NCBI GenBank assembly: GCA_024281055.1
Contig: JAMXLF010000024.1
Span: 1-64,000, forward strand
Length of the DNA stretch: 64,000 nt
Reading direction: 5' to 3'
DNA from: Geobacteraceae bacterium
Lineage (GTDB): Bacteria > Desulfobacterota > Desulfuromonadia > Geobacterales > Geobacteraceae
This document shows, piece by piece, positions 8,489-16,634 of this stretch. Every line of letters begins with the position of its first letter. Positions within the stretch are counted from its first letter, which is position 1. The translations under genes were made by a program, and so were the position numbers. The notes under the pieces are model-generated. The model searched no databases, was not told where the DNA came from, and saw only the letters and a program-made list of their open reading frames with translations.

Positions 8489-9634
8489 GTGCGGCAGATC
8501 TACATGGATTACAACGCCACGACGCCCGTTCACCCCGAGGTGCTGGAGGCGTTGTTGCCTTTTTACCGGGAGGCGTTCGGTAATCCGTCCAGCATCCACT
8601 GGGCCGGGCGCAATGTGAAGGGAGCGCTGGAAGAGGCCCGGGAAAAGGTGGCGCTCCTCGTCGGCTGCGATCCCGCGGAAGTGGTCTTCACCTCGTGCGG
8701 CACGGAAGCCGACAACATGGCTATCAAGGGGGTCGCCGCGGCCCTGCGGGGAAACGGCAACCATATCATCACCACGGGGGTGGAGCACCCGGCGGTGCTC
8801 AATACCTGTCTCTACCTGGAGCACGAGGGGTTCGAGATCACCCGGCTCGACGTGGACCGGCACGGCATGCTCGATCCGGAACGCCTCGAAGCTGCCATCA
8901 CCGAACGAACGATCCTCATATCCGTCATGCACGCCAACAACGAGACCGGCACCATCTTCCCGGTGGGGGAGATCGGCGAGATCGCCGCCCGGCGCCGGGT
9001 CCGGTTCCACTGCGACGCCGTCCAGGCGGTCGGCCGTATTCCAGTCGATTGCCGGGCGGATACTATCCATCTCCTCTCGTTGTCGGGGCACAAGCTTTAC
9101 GCCCCCAAGGGGATAGGGGCGCTGGTGGTCCGCAAGGGGGTGAAGCTCCATCCCCTTTTGCATGGCGGCTCCCAGGAGCGAAACCGTCGGGGAGGGACCG
9201 AGAACGTGGCGGGGATCGTCGCGCTCGGCACGGCGTGCGAGCTAGCACGGCGGGCCATGGTCGAGGAGGCGCCGCGTCTCAGGGAGCTCCGTGACCGCCT
9301 TGAAACGGGGATCCGGGAACGGATTCCCGGGGTAACGCTGAACGGCCATCCCGAGCAACGGCTCCCCAACACGGCGAACCTGTCTTTCTCCGGCACCACG
9401 GCTGATTCCCTCCTCATGAACCTCGACCTGGCAGGGATCGCGGCCTCGTCCGGGGCCGCCTGCAGCTCGGGGACCCTCAGGCATTCCCACGTCCTGGGCG
9501 CCATGGGGACGGAGCCGGTCGCTGCCGGTGGCTCGATCCGCTTCTCCCTCGGCAGGGAGAGCGCGGCGGCGGACGTGGAGTATCTCCTCGACGTCCTTCC
9601 GGGGATCGTGGCGCGATTGCGGGGAAACAAGTGA
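8489..9634 (+). CDS. iscS: Cysteine desulfurase (NifS/IscS type)
   Basis: The PLP enzyme removes sulfur from cysteine as an enzyme-bound persulfide for iron-sulfur clusters and tRNA thiolation. The 381-residue sequence starts MRQIYMDYNATTPVHPEV. It carries the PLP lysine in LSLSGHKLYAPKG and the mobile active-site loop SSGAACSSGTLRHSHVL with the catalytic cysteine. The start is a GTG behind AAGGGAG; an ATG five codons later is possible. No iscU or nifU follows, so the scaffold must be encoded elsewhere; the next gene, mnmA, is a natural sulfur acceptor. Confidence 0.92.
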   Translation: MRQIYMDYNATTPVHPEVLEALLPFYREAFGNPSSIHWAGRNVKGALEEAREKVALLVGCDPAEVVFTSCGTEADNMAIKGVAAALRGNGNHIITTGVEHPAVLNTCLYLEHEGFEITRLDVDRHGMLDPERLEAAITERTILISVMHANNETGTIFPVGEIGEIAARRRVRFHCDAVQAVGRIPVDCRADTIHLLSLSGHKLYAPKGIGALVVRKGVKLHPLLHGGSQERNRRGGTENVAGIVALGTACELARRAMVEEAPRLRELRDRLETGIRERIPGVTLNGHPEQRLPNTANLSFSGTTADSLLMNLDLAGIAASSGAACSSGTLRHSHVLGAMGTEPVAAGGSIRFSLGRESAAADVEYLLDVLPGIVARLRGNK

Positions 9635-9665
9635 ATGGTGAAGGGTGAAGGGTGAATGGTGAAAA
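9631..9665 (+). repeat. Heptanucleotide direct repeat at the iscS-mnmA junction
   Basis: The junction reads as consecutive seven-base units GTGAATG, GTGAAGG, GTGAAGG, GTGAATG, then GTGAAA. It begins over the iscS stop codon and contains the mnmA ATG at 9656. The period of seven and the GT-AA pattern resemble the GTTCAAC-type repeats at 60647 and 62962, but here there is no inverted arm. Confidence 0.7.
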
Positions 9666-10747
9666 ACGGTAAAAAGAGGCGCATCGTTGTCGCGATGAGC
9701 GGCGGGGTAGATTCGTCGGTGACTGCCCTCCTCCTCCGGGAGCAGGGGTACGAGGTGATCGGCATCTCCATGCAGGTCTGGGATTATGGGAAGTTCGCCG
9801 CCTCCGAGGGTGAAACGTTCGGGAGCTGCTGCTCCCTCGACGACATCCACGATGCCCGGCGGGTGGCGGAGCAGCTTGGCATCCCATTTTACGTGGTGAA
9901 CTTCGAGGAGGAGTTCCAGCGGCTGGTGATCGACGACTTCGTGGCCGAATACTTCCGCGGTCGCACCCCCAACCCGTGCGTCCGCTGCAACCAGCGGGTC
10001 AAGTTCGACCTCCTCCTGAACAAGGCGCGGGAGCTCGGTGCCGATTGCATCGCCACCGGCCACTATGCCCGCGCGGAGCGGGACAGCGGCGGGCTCTGGC
10101 ATCTCCTGAAGGGGGTGGATCCGGCCAAGGACCAGAGCTACTTCCTCTTTACCCTGACCCAGGCGCAACTGGCCGCCACCCTCTTTCCCCTCGGGGGGAT
10201 GACCAAGCCGGAGGTGCGCGCCATCGCGGCCAGCCACAACCTGCGGGTCGCAGAGAAGGGGGAGAGTCAGGAGATCTGCTTCATCCCGGACGATGACTAC
10301 GTCCGTTTCCTGGAGGAAGCTCGTGGGAAGGGAGCTCTATCGGGGGAAATCGTCGACAGCCGGGGAAATGTCCTCGGCAGCCATAACGGGACCTACCGCT
10401 ATACGGTGGGCCAGCGGAAGGGACTTGGCATCGCCCATCCCCAGCCGCTCTACGTGCTCGGGGTCGATGCGGAGCGGAGGCAGGTGGTGGTGGGCGAACG
10501 GGACGAACTGCTCCGTGACGGCTTCGTCGCCGCCCACGTGAACTGGATCGTTCCCCAGGGATCAGCCCCCGTGGAGGCGGCCTGCAAGATCAGGTACCGC
10601 CATCAGCCGGTCCCCTGCCAGGTTTATCCCCTGCCGGCGGGGCTGGCCGAGGTCCGGTTCCTCGAGCGGGAAAAGTCGGTCACCCCCGGCCAGGCGGTGG
10701 TGTTTTATCAAGGGGACGAAGTCCTCGGCGGCGGCTGGATCGAATAG
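9656..10747 (+). CDS. mnmA: tRNA-specific 2-thiouridylase MnmA
   Basis: MnmA places sulfur on U34 of Lys, Glu and Gln tRNAs, using ATP and persulfide sulfur delivered from IscS. The 363-residue protein has the PP-loop [13 protein letters not shown] at residues 15-27, the first catalytic cysteine in the region [13 protein letters not shown] and the second in [11 protein letters not shown]. The C-terminal beta domain has [17 protein letters not shown]. The start lies within a heptamer repeat. It is the last gene of the cysE-iscR-iscS-mnmA run. Confidence 0.95.
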   Translation: MVKNGKKRRIVVAMSGGVDSSVTALLLREQGYEVIGISMQVWDYGKFAASEGETFGSCCSLDDIHDARRVAEQLGIPFYVVNFEEEFQRLVIDDFVAEYFRGRTPNPCVRCNQRVKFDLLLNKARELGADCIATGHYARAERDSGGLWHLLKGVDPAKDQSYFLFTLTQAQLAATLFPLGGMTKPEVRAIAASHNLRVAEKGESQEICFIPDDDYVRFLEEARGKGALSGEIVDSRGNVLGSHNGTYRYTVGQRKGLGIAHPQPLYVLGVDAERRQVVVGERDELLRDGFVAAHVNWIVPQGSAPVEAACKIRYRHQPVPCQVYPLPAGLAEVRFLEREKSVTPGQAVVFYQGDEVLGGGWIE

Positions 10748-10781
10748 GAAACGGTCCTTTTTCGCAATCTCTGCGTTGATC

Positions 10782-10985
10782 TTCGGGATTCCTTGTGACT
10801 CGGCCTGACGGCCGCCCCCTTCGGGGCGCCTTCGCGGTCCAATTTCACAAGCGAAATTGTGCGACGTAGCGCTGCTACGTCTCCGCGTCATCCCTCGATC
10901 GCCTTGACCTTGCGACAATTACATAGTAATTGGACAGCGAAGGCTGCCCGGAGGGTGAGGCGCAAGCCGAATCAAAAATTCCGCG
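10782..10985. repeat. Nested palindromic intergenic element
   Basis: About 200 bases form an imperfect inverted repeat. The left arm 10782-10844 ends CGCCTTCGCGGTCCAATT and the right arm 10928-10985 begins AATTGGACAGCGAAGGC. Between them sit three small perfect hairpins: CAATTTC/GAAATTG at 10840-10859, GACGTAGC/GCTACGTC at 10863-10881, and CAATTAC/GTAATTG at 10916-10932. There is no room for a transposase. It looks like a REP/BIME- or MITE-like element and fills the space between mnmA and mtaB. Confidence 0.75.
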
Positions 10986-11014
10986 TTTCCAAAGTAGGGA
11001 ACCTAAAGGAAGAC

Positions 11015-12310
11015 ATGCAAACTGTAGCGATAACGACTTTGGGATGCAAGACCAACCAGTTCGAGTCGGCGGCGATGGCGGAACTCTTGGGAAAGGAAGG
11101 GTTCCGGGTGATTCCGTTCGAGGAGCGGGCGGATATCTATGTGATCAATACCTGCACGGTGACTGCCCGGACCGATGCCGAATCCCGCAAGCTCATCCGC
11201 CGGGCCCAGCGGCGAAATCCCGCGGCGCGGATCGTGGTGACCGGCTGCTATGCCCAAGTGGCCTTCGACAAGCTGCAGGAGATGCCGGGGGTGGACCTGA
11301 TCCTCGGCAACGCGGAGAAAAGAGGGATTGTGGGGATGCTGCGGGAGGCCGCCGGACCGCGGGTCCGGGTTTCCGACATCTCCCGGGAAGCGCGGGCCGA
11401 GGGCCTCTCTCTGGAGAGCTTCGCCGAGCACACCCGGGCCTTTCTCCAGATCCAGAACGGCTGCGACGCCTTCTGCTCCTATTGCATCGTCCCCTACGCC
11501 CGGGGACGGAGCCGGAGTGTCCCGCCGGAGGATGTCCTGGCCGGGATCAGGGGTTTTGCCGCACGCGGCTTCCGGGAGGTGGTGCTGACCGGCATTCACC
11601 TGGGGGGGTACGGCCTCGACCTGGCACCGCCCACGAGCCTCCGGGAGCTCCTCGCCTCCGCCGACCGGGAGCGGCTCGTGCCGCGCCTCCGGGTGGGATC
11701 GGTGGAGCCGACCGAAATCTCGCCGGAGCTCATTCGCTTCCTCGCCGGCGCGCAGACCGTCTGCCCCCACCTCCACATCCCGCTCCAGAGCGGCAGCGAT
11801 CAGGTGCTGGCAGCGATGAACCGCAAGTACACAACGGAACAGTTCCGCTCGGTGGTGGCCGATCTTGCCGCGGCCGTCCCCGGCATCTGCCTCGGCTTCG
11901 ACGTGATCGCCGGCTTTCCCGGGGAAACCGAAGAGGAGTTCGCGACGGGTTTCCGGTTCATCGAATCCCTCCCCGTGGCTTACCTCCACGTCTTTCCGTT
12001 CTCTCCCCGCGAGGGGACGCCGGCGGCGACCATGGCCGGCCAGGTGCCGTCCCACGTCGTCCGCGCCCGCGCCGAGGCGCTGCGCCGTCTGTCGGACCGG
12101 AAGAAACTGGCCTATTACCGGGAATTTCTCGGCAAGGAACTGCCGGTGCTGGTTCAGGAGAGGGACGAGAAGGGGATGCTGCGAGGGCTGGCGCGAAACT
12201 ACGTGTCGGTGACCCTGGTCGGTGACGGCGCGCCCATCGGTACCGAGGTGACGGTGCGGATTGACGAGGTGACCCGGGACTCCGTGCGAGGCGAGATGAT
12301 ACCGGCCTAG
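11015..12310 (+). CDS. mtaB: tRNA t6A37 methylthiotransferase MtaB
   Basis: This radical SAM enzyme converts t6A37 to ms2t6A37 in tRNA. The 431-residue protein has the N-terminal UPF0004 domain with cluster cysteines (TLGCKTNQFES, NTCTVTARTD, GCYAQ), the radical SAM motif C-x3-C-x2-C in NGCDAFCSYCIVPYARG, and a C-terminal TRAM domain. The form GCKTNQ-E is that of the MtaB/YqeV group rather than MiaB. ATG 11015 follows AAAGGAAG; the frame is open back to 10859, but that part lies in the palindromic element. The stop overlaps the stop of the convergent DUF6178 gene by four bases. Confidence 0.92.
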   Translation: MQTVAITTLGCKTNQFESAAMAELLGKEGFRVIPFEERADIYVINTCTVTARTDAESRKLIRRAQRRNPAARIVVTGCYAQVAFDKLQEMPGVDLILGNAEKRGIVGMLREAAGPRVRVSDISREARAEGLSLESFAEHTRAFLQIQNGCDAFCSYCIVPYARGRSRSVPPEDVLAGIRGFAARGFREVVLTGIHLGGYGLDLAPPTSLRELLASADRERLVPRLRVGSVEPTEISPELIRFLAGAQTVCPHLHIPLQSGSDQVLAAMNRKYTTEQFRSVVADLAAAVPGICLGFDVIAGFPGETEEEFATGFRFIESLPVAYLHVFPFSPREGTPAATMAGQVPSHVVRARAEALRRLSDRKKLAYYREFLGKELPVLVQERDEKGMLRGLARNYVSVTLVGDGAPIGTEVTVRIDEVTRDSVRGEMIPA

Positions 12311-13593
12311 CTCCCTCCCAGTTTCTCCAGCAGTTCACCCATCTTCCGCACATCTTCCATATCCCGGAATTCCCGGTAGCCGTCGACCCCGTCCGGGTCG
12401 AGGGCCCGGTAAAATTGGGGATGTTTCGCCCTGAGGCCGGCGAGCGCCTTTCCCGAGGCGTAGTCGTCGCTGACGATCCCTTCCGCTTTCTGCTGCAGCA
12501 CGCGCAGGATATTCCAGCCGAGCTGGAAAAGCCTCTTCAGATACTCTCCGCGTACGATCTCCAGTGCTTTTGCCTCGTCATTGCCGCCCAGGAACTCAAG
12601 GGCGATGGTGAGACAGCCGTATACCCTCTGCAAAACAGCCTGTATCGCTTCGCCATCGACAAAGGCCGCTCCTTCGGCAACCAGGGCATTGTTGACGAGA
12701 TAGTTCAGCTCCTGGTAGAGCTCTTCGCTCTGTGCCTGCGCCAGCACCCGCTGCAAAAGGGAATTACCGCCGGCCGGCAGGATGGGCAGGCTTTCGGTGG
12801 AGGGAGTCGGAAGCGGCGCCTTGCCGGTCCCCGGGACGAAGGCTGCCGGGTCGAGGCGGGCATAGATGGTGAGGGCGTCGTCCAGTGCAGGAAAACCGTG
12901 GTCTGCCAGGCGTCCGGCTCGGAACTGCAGGGCGAGTTCCTCCTGTTCGCTCGCCACTTCGTTTTTCAACCCTTCCATGAGGGCGAGGTAGAGGGAATGG
13001 TCAATCCGGTAAACCATGTCGATGAGGTTGCCGACCAGGCGGGCGTGTTTCTCGCTTTTGAACGTGATGAAGTAGATGTTGTCGAAGGTGTGATCCCAGG
13101 TGCCGAGCCGTTCCTCGTCGGTGGCAAGTTCACCAAGGCCGCCTCCGACGCTGATCTCTTTTTCGAGGATGAGGAGCAGGAGCTCCAAATCCAGCTTGGG
13201 CAGAAGTTCCCGGAGAAATTCCTCCCCCCCCTCGACGAGGTACCCGAGCCATTCGAGGGCCTTTTTCTGGGACAGGCTCCACTTCTCCCAGAGCTCCATG
13301 TCGAGGAAAAACGTTACCTGTTCCGGCGACGCGAGATGGATCACCTCGGCGGCGTCGACTTCCCCGATTTCCTTGACCAGCCAGAATATCTCCAGGGAGG
13401 GAAAGCTTCGCACGAGCCGGCGGGCCTCGGGGTCTGCCAGGAGCAGGTCCCGCCGGCTCTTTGCGCCGATTCCCCGCAGGTGTTCCAGCTTTTCATCGAA
13501 GGGGAGGGCCGTAAACTCCCTGGCCGAGAGCTTCCCTCCTTTTAGCAGGGTAAGGCTCGCGTTCTTCGTGCTGTTATTCGTCTTCGTGGTCAT
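12307..13593 (-). CDS. DUF6178-like hypothetical protein
   Basis: This 428-residue, mostly helical, leucine-rich soluble protein has no signal peptide and no catalytic motif I can recognise. Its N-terminal part (LPFDEKLEHLRGIGAKSRRD, followed by LLLADPEARRLVRSF) matches my recollection of the DUF6178 family known from Geobacter and relatives. It is probably cotranscribed with the YkgJ-type gene, whose 3' end overlaps its start by 20 bases. Its stop overlaps that of mtaB on the other strand. The function is unknown. Confidence 0.7.
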   Translation of the reverse strand: MTTKTNNSTKNASLTLLKGGKLSAREFTALPFDEKLEHLRGIGAKSRRDLLLADPEARRLVRSFPSLEIFWLVKEIGEVDAAEVIHLASPEQVTFFLDMELWEKWSLSQKKALEWLGYLVEGGEEFLRELLPKLDLELLLLILEKEISVGGGLGELATDEERLGTWDHTFDNIYFITFKSEKHARLVGNLIDMVYRIDHSLYLALMEGLKNEVASEQEELALQFRAGRLADHGFPALDDALTIYARLDPAAFVPGTGKAPLPTPSTESLPILPAGGNSLLQRVLAQAQSEELYQELNYLVNNALVAEGAAFVDGEAIQAVLQRVYGCLTIALEFLGGNDEAKALEIVRGEYLKRLFQLGWNILRVLQQKAEGIVSDDYASGKALAGLRAKHPQFYRALDPDGVDGYREFRDMEDVRKMGELLEKLGGS

Positions 13594-13873
13594 TCGCTTT
13601 CCTCAGTGCCTTCACGTAACCGCACCCGTCATGGAGCCAGTGGAGCTTCCTGACCAGTTGCGGGGTAAGTTTGATACATTCGGGGTAGATGGTGAAACGC
13701 TTCTCGTAGATGCGGCACTCCCGGGTGACCACGTCCAGGTAGCGGCAGGGGGTCTGGGTGAAATAGACGGTGCCGTCGCCATCCTCGAATTTTTCGAAGC
13801 AGCAGAGGCCGCACCGCTCGCAGAGCCGTTCCCATGTGCTGCTGTTCTGATCGTCGTGTGTGGCCTTTTTCAT
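13574..13873 (-). CDS. YkgJ-like cysteine cluster protein
   Basis: The 99-residue protein contains the CxxCGxCC-type cluster (CERCGLCCFEKF) followed by further cysteines in PCRYLDVVTRECRIYEKRF and YPECIKL. This pattern is typical of the YkgJ/CxxCxxCC family, proposed to bind zinc or an iron-sulfur cluster. Its 3' end overlaps the DUF6178 gene, so the two are translationally linked. The biochemical role is not established. Confidence 0.8.
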   Translation of the reverse strand: MKKATHDDQNSSTWERLCERCGLCCFEKFEDGDGTVYFTQTPCRYLDVVTRECRIYEKRFTIYPECIKLTPQLVRKLHWLHDGCGYVKALRKANDHEDE

Positions 13874-13948
13874 AGGTCGAGGATACTCACCCGGGGAAGG
13901 TGTGTCAAGCGTTCAACGCAGGGATGGAGTGGGATCGCCCGGTCGGGG

Positions 13949-14623
13949 CTACTTTTCCAGTGGCACGTCGAAATGCTCGTTCCGGAACGAAAAACGGATC
14001 CGGTCCGGGAGGATTTCCTCGACACGTGCCCCTTCGACGATGGCCCCTTCGCTGACCGACATTCCGTTGACCACGGCCAGGCGGAGGGAATTGTTCTGCT
14101 GCCAGGCAATTCCTCCGACACTAAGGGTGGGACGGGATGGCTTTGCCGGGGCCGGAGGGGCCTTTTCTTTTGCCGGCTCGACTGTGGCATGCTGTTGACC
14201 GGCAGGAGCCGGTTTTGTCAGCTGGGGAGCGGGTTTTGACGTGAGCGATGTCTGTCGGGTGACCGTTCGACTCGCAACCGGGATGTCTCTGACTATCTCT
14301 ACCGGTGGCAGGGAAGGAGCTGGGGCAGTCGTGCCGCCAGTGCTTCCAGCCGGTGCCTGGCCGGTCGGTGTGGTACGCGGGGCCAGTGGCGTCGTATTGG
14401 GGGTAATGCCGGCCTTCCTGGCAGAGAAGCCTCCCATGACGGTGTAAGTTGCGAGCACCGCCATGGCAGCAACGACGGTCATGGCGGTTGGCAGACGCCA
14501 GCGCGGTGCCGCTTTTCCGGCCCTTTCCCGTTTCAGTATCTCCGCGGAAATATCCGGTGGCCCGCCGCTGCGGGCTGCCCGTTCCTGTTCCAGCTTCTGC
14601 AGGGCCTTCAGGATGGAGCTCAT
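13949..14623 (-). CDS. gspB: GspB-like general secretion assembly protein
   Basis: This 224-residue protein starts MSSILKALQKLEQERA, the usual opening of GspB/PulB-type proteins. One transmembrane helix follows at about 45-65, then a long periplasmic Pro/Thr/Ala linker, and a compact C-terminal GspB domain (LSVGGIAWQQNNSLRLAVVN). GspB works with GspA in helping the type II secretin insert through the peptidoglycan. Its ATG overlaps the gspA stop in ATGA, so it is translated with it. No other gsp genes occur in this window. Confidence 0.8.
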   Translation of the reverse strand: MSSILKALQKLEQERAARSGGPPDISAEILKRERAGKAAPRWRLPTAMTVVAAMAVLATYTVMGGFSARKAGITPNTTPLAPRTTPTGQAPAGSTGGTTAPAPSLPPVEIVRDIPVASRTVTRQTSLTSKPAPQLTKPAPAGQQHATVEPAKEKAPPAPAKPSRPTLSVGGIAWQQNNSLRLAVVNGMSVSEGAIVEGARVEEILPDRIRFSFRNEHFDVPLEK

Positions 14624-16239
14624 TGCGATCCCTCCCGGCCTTTTGCCAGCTGCGGTGGAGAGTACCCGCCGGCAACCTGGTAGAGGAGGATCAACGTCTG
14701 GGTTCCGGCCATCCCGTCGGGAGTGAGCCCCCGGTCTGTCTGGAACTTCTTGATGGCGGCGATGGTGGCACTGTCGAACACACCCGACGGAGTTCCCCGG
14801 TAGGGTCCGGCCGCGTGAAGGAGTTCCTGGAGGTGATTGACCTTCGGGCCGCTGGTTCCTTCTGCTGCCAGAAAGGGGATCTGGCGGAAATTCTTCCAGG
14901 GGATATAGCCCCTGCCGATCGAGAGCGTCGCCAGTTCGTCTTTGCTGAATGAGGTGCGTCCCAGGAGCGGCGGAGAAACCTGGAGGAGGCCGTCGGCACT
15001 CCCCGTGAGCGCAAGGTAACGCATTCCTCCGACGCCCGGAACGACATACTCCAGTATGGCCGGGGAATTGCTTCGCAGGAGGAGGTCAAGGTTGCCGCTG
15101 AACGTGAGGAGCTGGAGCCCCCGTCTGTTAGCCGCCCGCTCCAGGTCCTGTCCACCCGCGAGCCTTTCTCCGTTGCCGACCGGCTTTGCCCCCCAGAGCT
15201 GTGCCAGGACATTGAACGCCTGAACGGCGCTTTTCTTCTCGTTGAGGGCGGACTGTTCCCGCTGGAGCGCGCCGATCAGGTCGGATTGGGCCATGGTCCT
15301 GGCCGCGGGAGGGTGCTGTTTCGGCGACTCCTTCGGCATGACGAGCATCCCCGCTGCTGCAGCGACGGCCAGAAGCCCCGCCACTGCCGCTGCCGCCACC
15401 TGGTAACGGGAGAGGTGGAGGCGTCGTAGCTTCTTGCCCCGCAGTTCCGCGATGGCCCGGGCCGCTACCCGGTCGGAAACCGTGCGGTGCTCGTCGGTGT
15501 AGGCGATGAGCAGCGCGCGGTCGCAGATGATGTTTATCAGCCGCGGCACACCGCCCGTGGTCTGGTAGATCCGCTTGACAGCCGCCGGTTTGAAGAGGCT
15601 CGCGTCCCGTCCACCGGCAACCTCGACGCGGTGTTCGATGTACGCCCTGGTGTCTTCGTGGTCCATGGAGGTGAGGTTATAGCGTACCGTGATCCGCTGC
15701 CCGAGCTGCCGCAGTTCCTGCTTCTGCAGGAGCGCGTCGAGCTCCGGCTGTCCCGCCAGAATGATCTGGATCAGCTTGTCCGTCTCGGTCTCCAGGTTGG
15801 AGATGAGCCGGATCTGCTCCAGGGCGGCCGGATCCAGATTCTGGGCCTCGTCGATGACGAGTGCCACCGTGTGTCCCTTCCTGTTTTCCGCCAGGAGATA
15901 ACGGTTGAGGGTATCGAGGAGTTCGGTGCGGTCGAGCCCGTCCCACGGGAGACCGTATTCGCGGTTTATCGCCCGCAGGAGCTCGACCGCAGACAGTACC
16001 GGGTTGAAGATCAGGGCGATCCGGTGACTGTCGTCATCGAGCTGGCTGAGGAGGGTGCGAAGGACCGTGGTCTTCCCCGTCCCCACCTCGCCGGTGAGTT
16101 CGACGAAGCCGGCGTGGTTGTCGATGCCGTAGAGAAGATGGGCGAAGGCCTCCCGATGGTTCTTGCTGATGAAGATGAACCGGGGGTTGGGAGTTATGGT
16201 GAAGGGTTTCTCTCTGAAGCCGAAGTAATCGCAGTACAT
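14620..16239 (-). CDS. gspA: ExeA/GspA-type AAA ATPase with peptidoglycan-binding domain
   Basis: The 539-residue inner-membrane protein has an N-terminal AAA domain. It starts MYCDYFGFREKPFTITPNPR, with Walker A GEVGTGKTT at about 51-59 and Walker B VALVIDEAQNL at about 127. A transmembrane helix follows near 280-300, then a periplasmic part with a C-terminal PG_binding_1 domain (LLHAAGPYRGTPSGVFDSAT). In Aeromonas, ExeA binds peptidoglycan and is needed for secretin assembly. It is divergent from the giant exoprotein gene across about 395 bases, which suggests, but does not prove, that the exoprotein is secreted with its help. Confidence 0.87.
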   Translation of the reverse strand: MYCDYFGFREKPFTITPNPRFIFISKNHREAFAHLLYGIDNHAGFVELTGEVGTGKTTVLRTLLSQLDDDSHRIALIFNPVLSAVELLRAINREYGLPWDGLDRTELLDTLNRYLLAENRKGHTVALVIDEAQNLDPAALEQIRLISNLETETDKLIQIILAGQPELDALLQKQELRQLGQRITVRYNLTSMDHEDTRAYIEHRVEVAGGRDASLFKPAAVKRIYQTTGGVPRLINIICDRALLIAYTDEHRTVSDRVAARAIAELRGKKLRRLHLSRYQVAAAAVAGLLAVAAAAGMLVMPKESPKQHPPAARTMAQSDLIGALQREQSALNEKKSAVQAFNVLAQLWGAKPVGNGERLAGGQDLERAANRRGLQLLTFSGNLDLLLRSNSPAILEYVVPGVGGMRYLALTGSADGLLQVSPPLLGRTSFSKDELATLSIGRGYIPWKNFRQIPFLAAEGTSGPKVNHLQELLHAAGPYRGTPSGVFDSATIAAIKKFQTDRGLTPDGMAGTQTLILLYQVAGGYSPPQLAKGREGSQ

Positions 16240-16634
16240 CGATGCGTCAACTCCTCATGGGAGGCGGAAGAGGTTTTCCGGCTCAACCGGCGGTTCCGGT
16301 AAAGCCTATCTTTTAATTATGCATAAATGGCGCGAAATTTCAAGGAGTAAGCGGACCGGGGGGGTGCCGTAAGGGGTAGCGGGCTGTCCCGGTTTCCGGG
16401 GTGGTGGGGGCAGTGCGGAATATTACAGTTTTCATACAAGTTTGAACCTAATTTCATAAAACATATAACATTAAAATATTTATTGAAGATAATAATAAAC
16501 AGTGTTACGTTAATTCACTAATATCCTGAACTAATAGGAGAAATCGAGAGGCTCAGTCCCAATCTCAATGGGACGCAATGCTGAATTGTGAATTTTTTTA
16601 TTTGTGTTCACTATTTAAATTGCAGGAGGGATTC
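16240..16634. promoter_or_regulatory. Intergenic region between gspA and the giant exoprotein gene
   Basis: It holds no convincing gene. It changes from GC-rich near gspA to strongly AT-rich at about 16420-16550, where promoters for the plus-strand gene are likely. At 16556-16574 lies a small hairpin (GTCCCA/TGGGAC, seven-base loop) followed by GCAATGC. An excellent ribosome site, AGGAGGG, stands seven bases before the GTG at 16635. Confidence 0.5.

Noticed and set aside
10859-11014. Upstream extension of the mtaB reading frame
   Set aside because: It lies in the palindromic element, has no homology, and ATG 11015 has a good ribosome site.
16540-16600. Possible second GEMM riboswitch before the giant exoprotein gene (hairpin followed by GGGACGCAA)
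   Set aside because: Only the GGGACGCAA string resembles the family. The AAACC segment, GNRA loop and P3 stem are absent, so it is probably chance.
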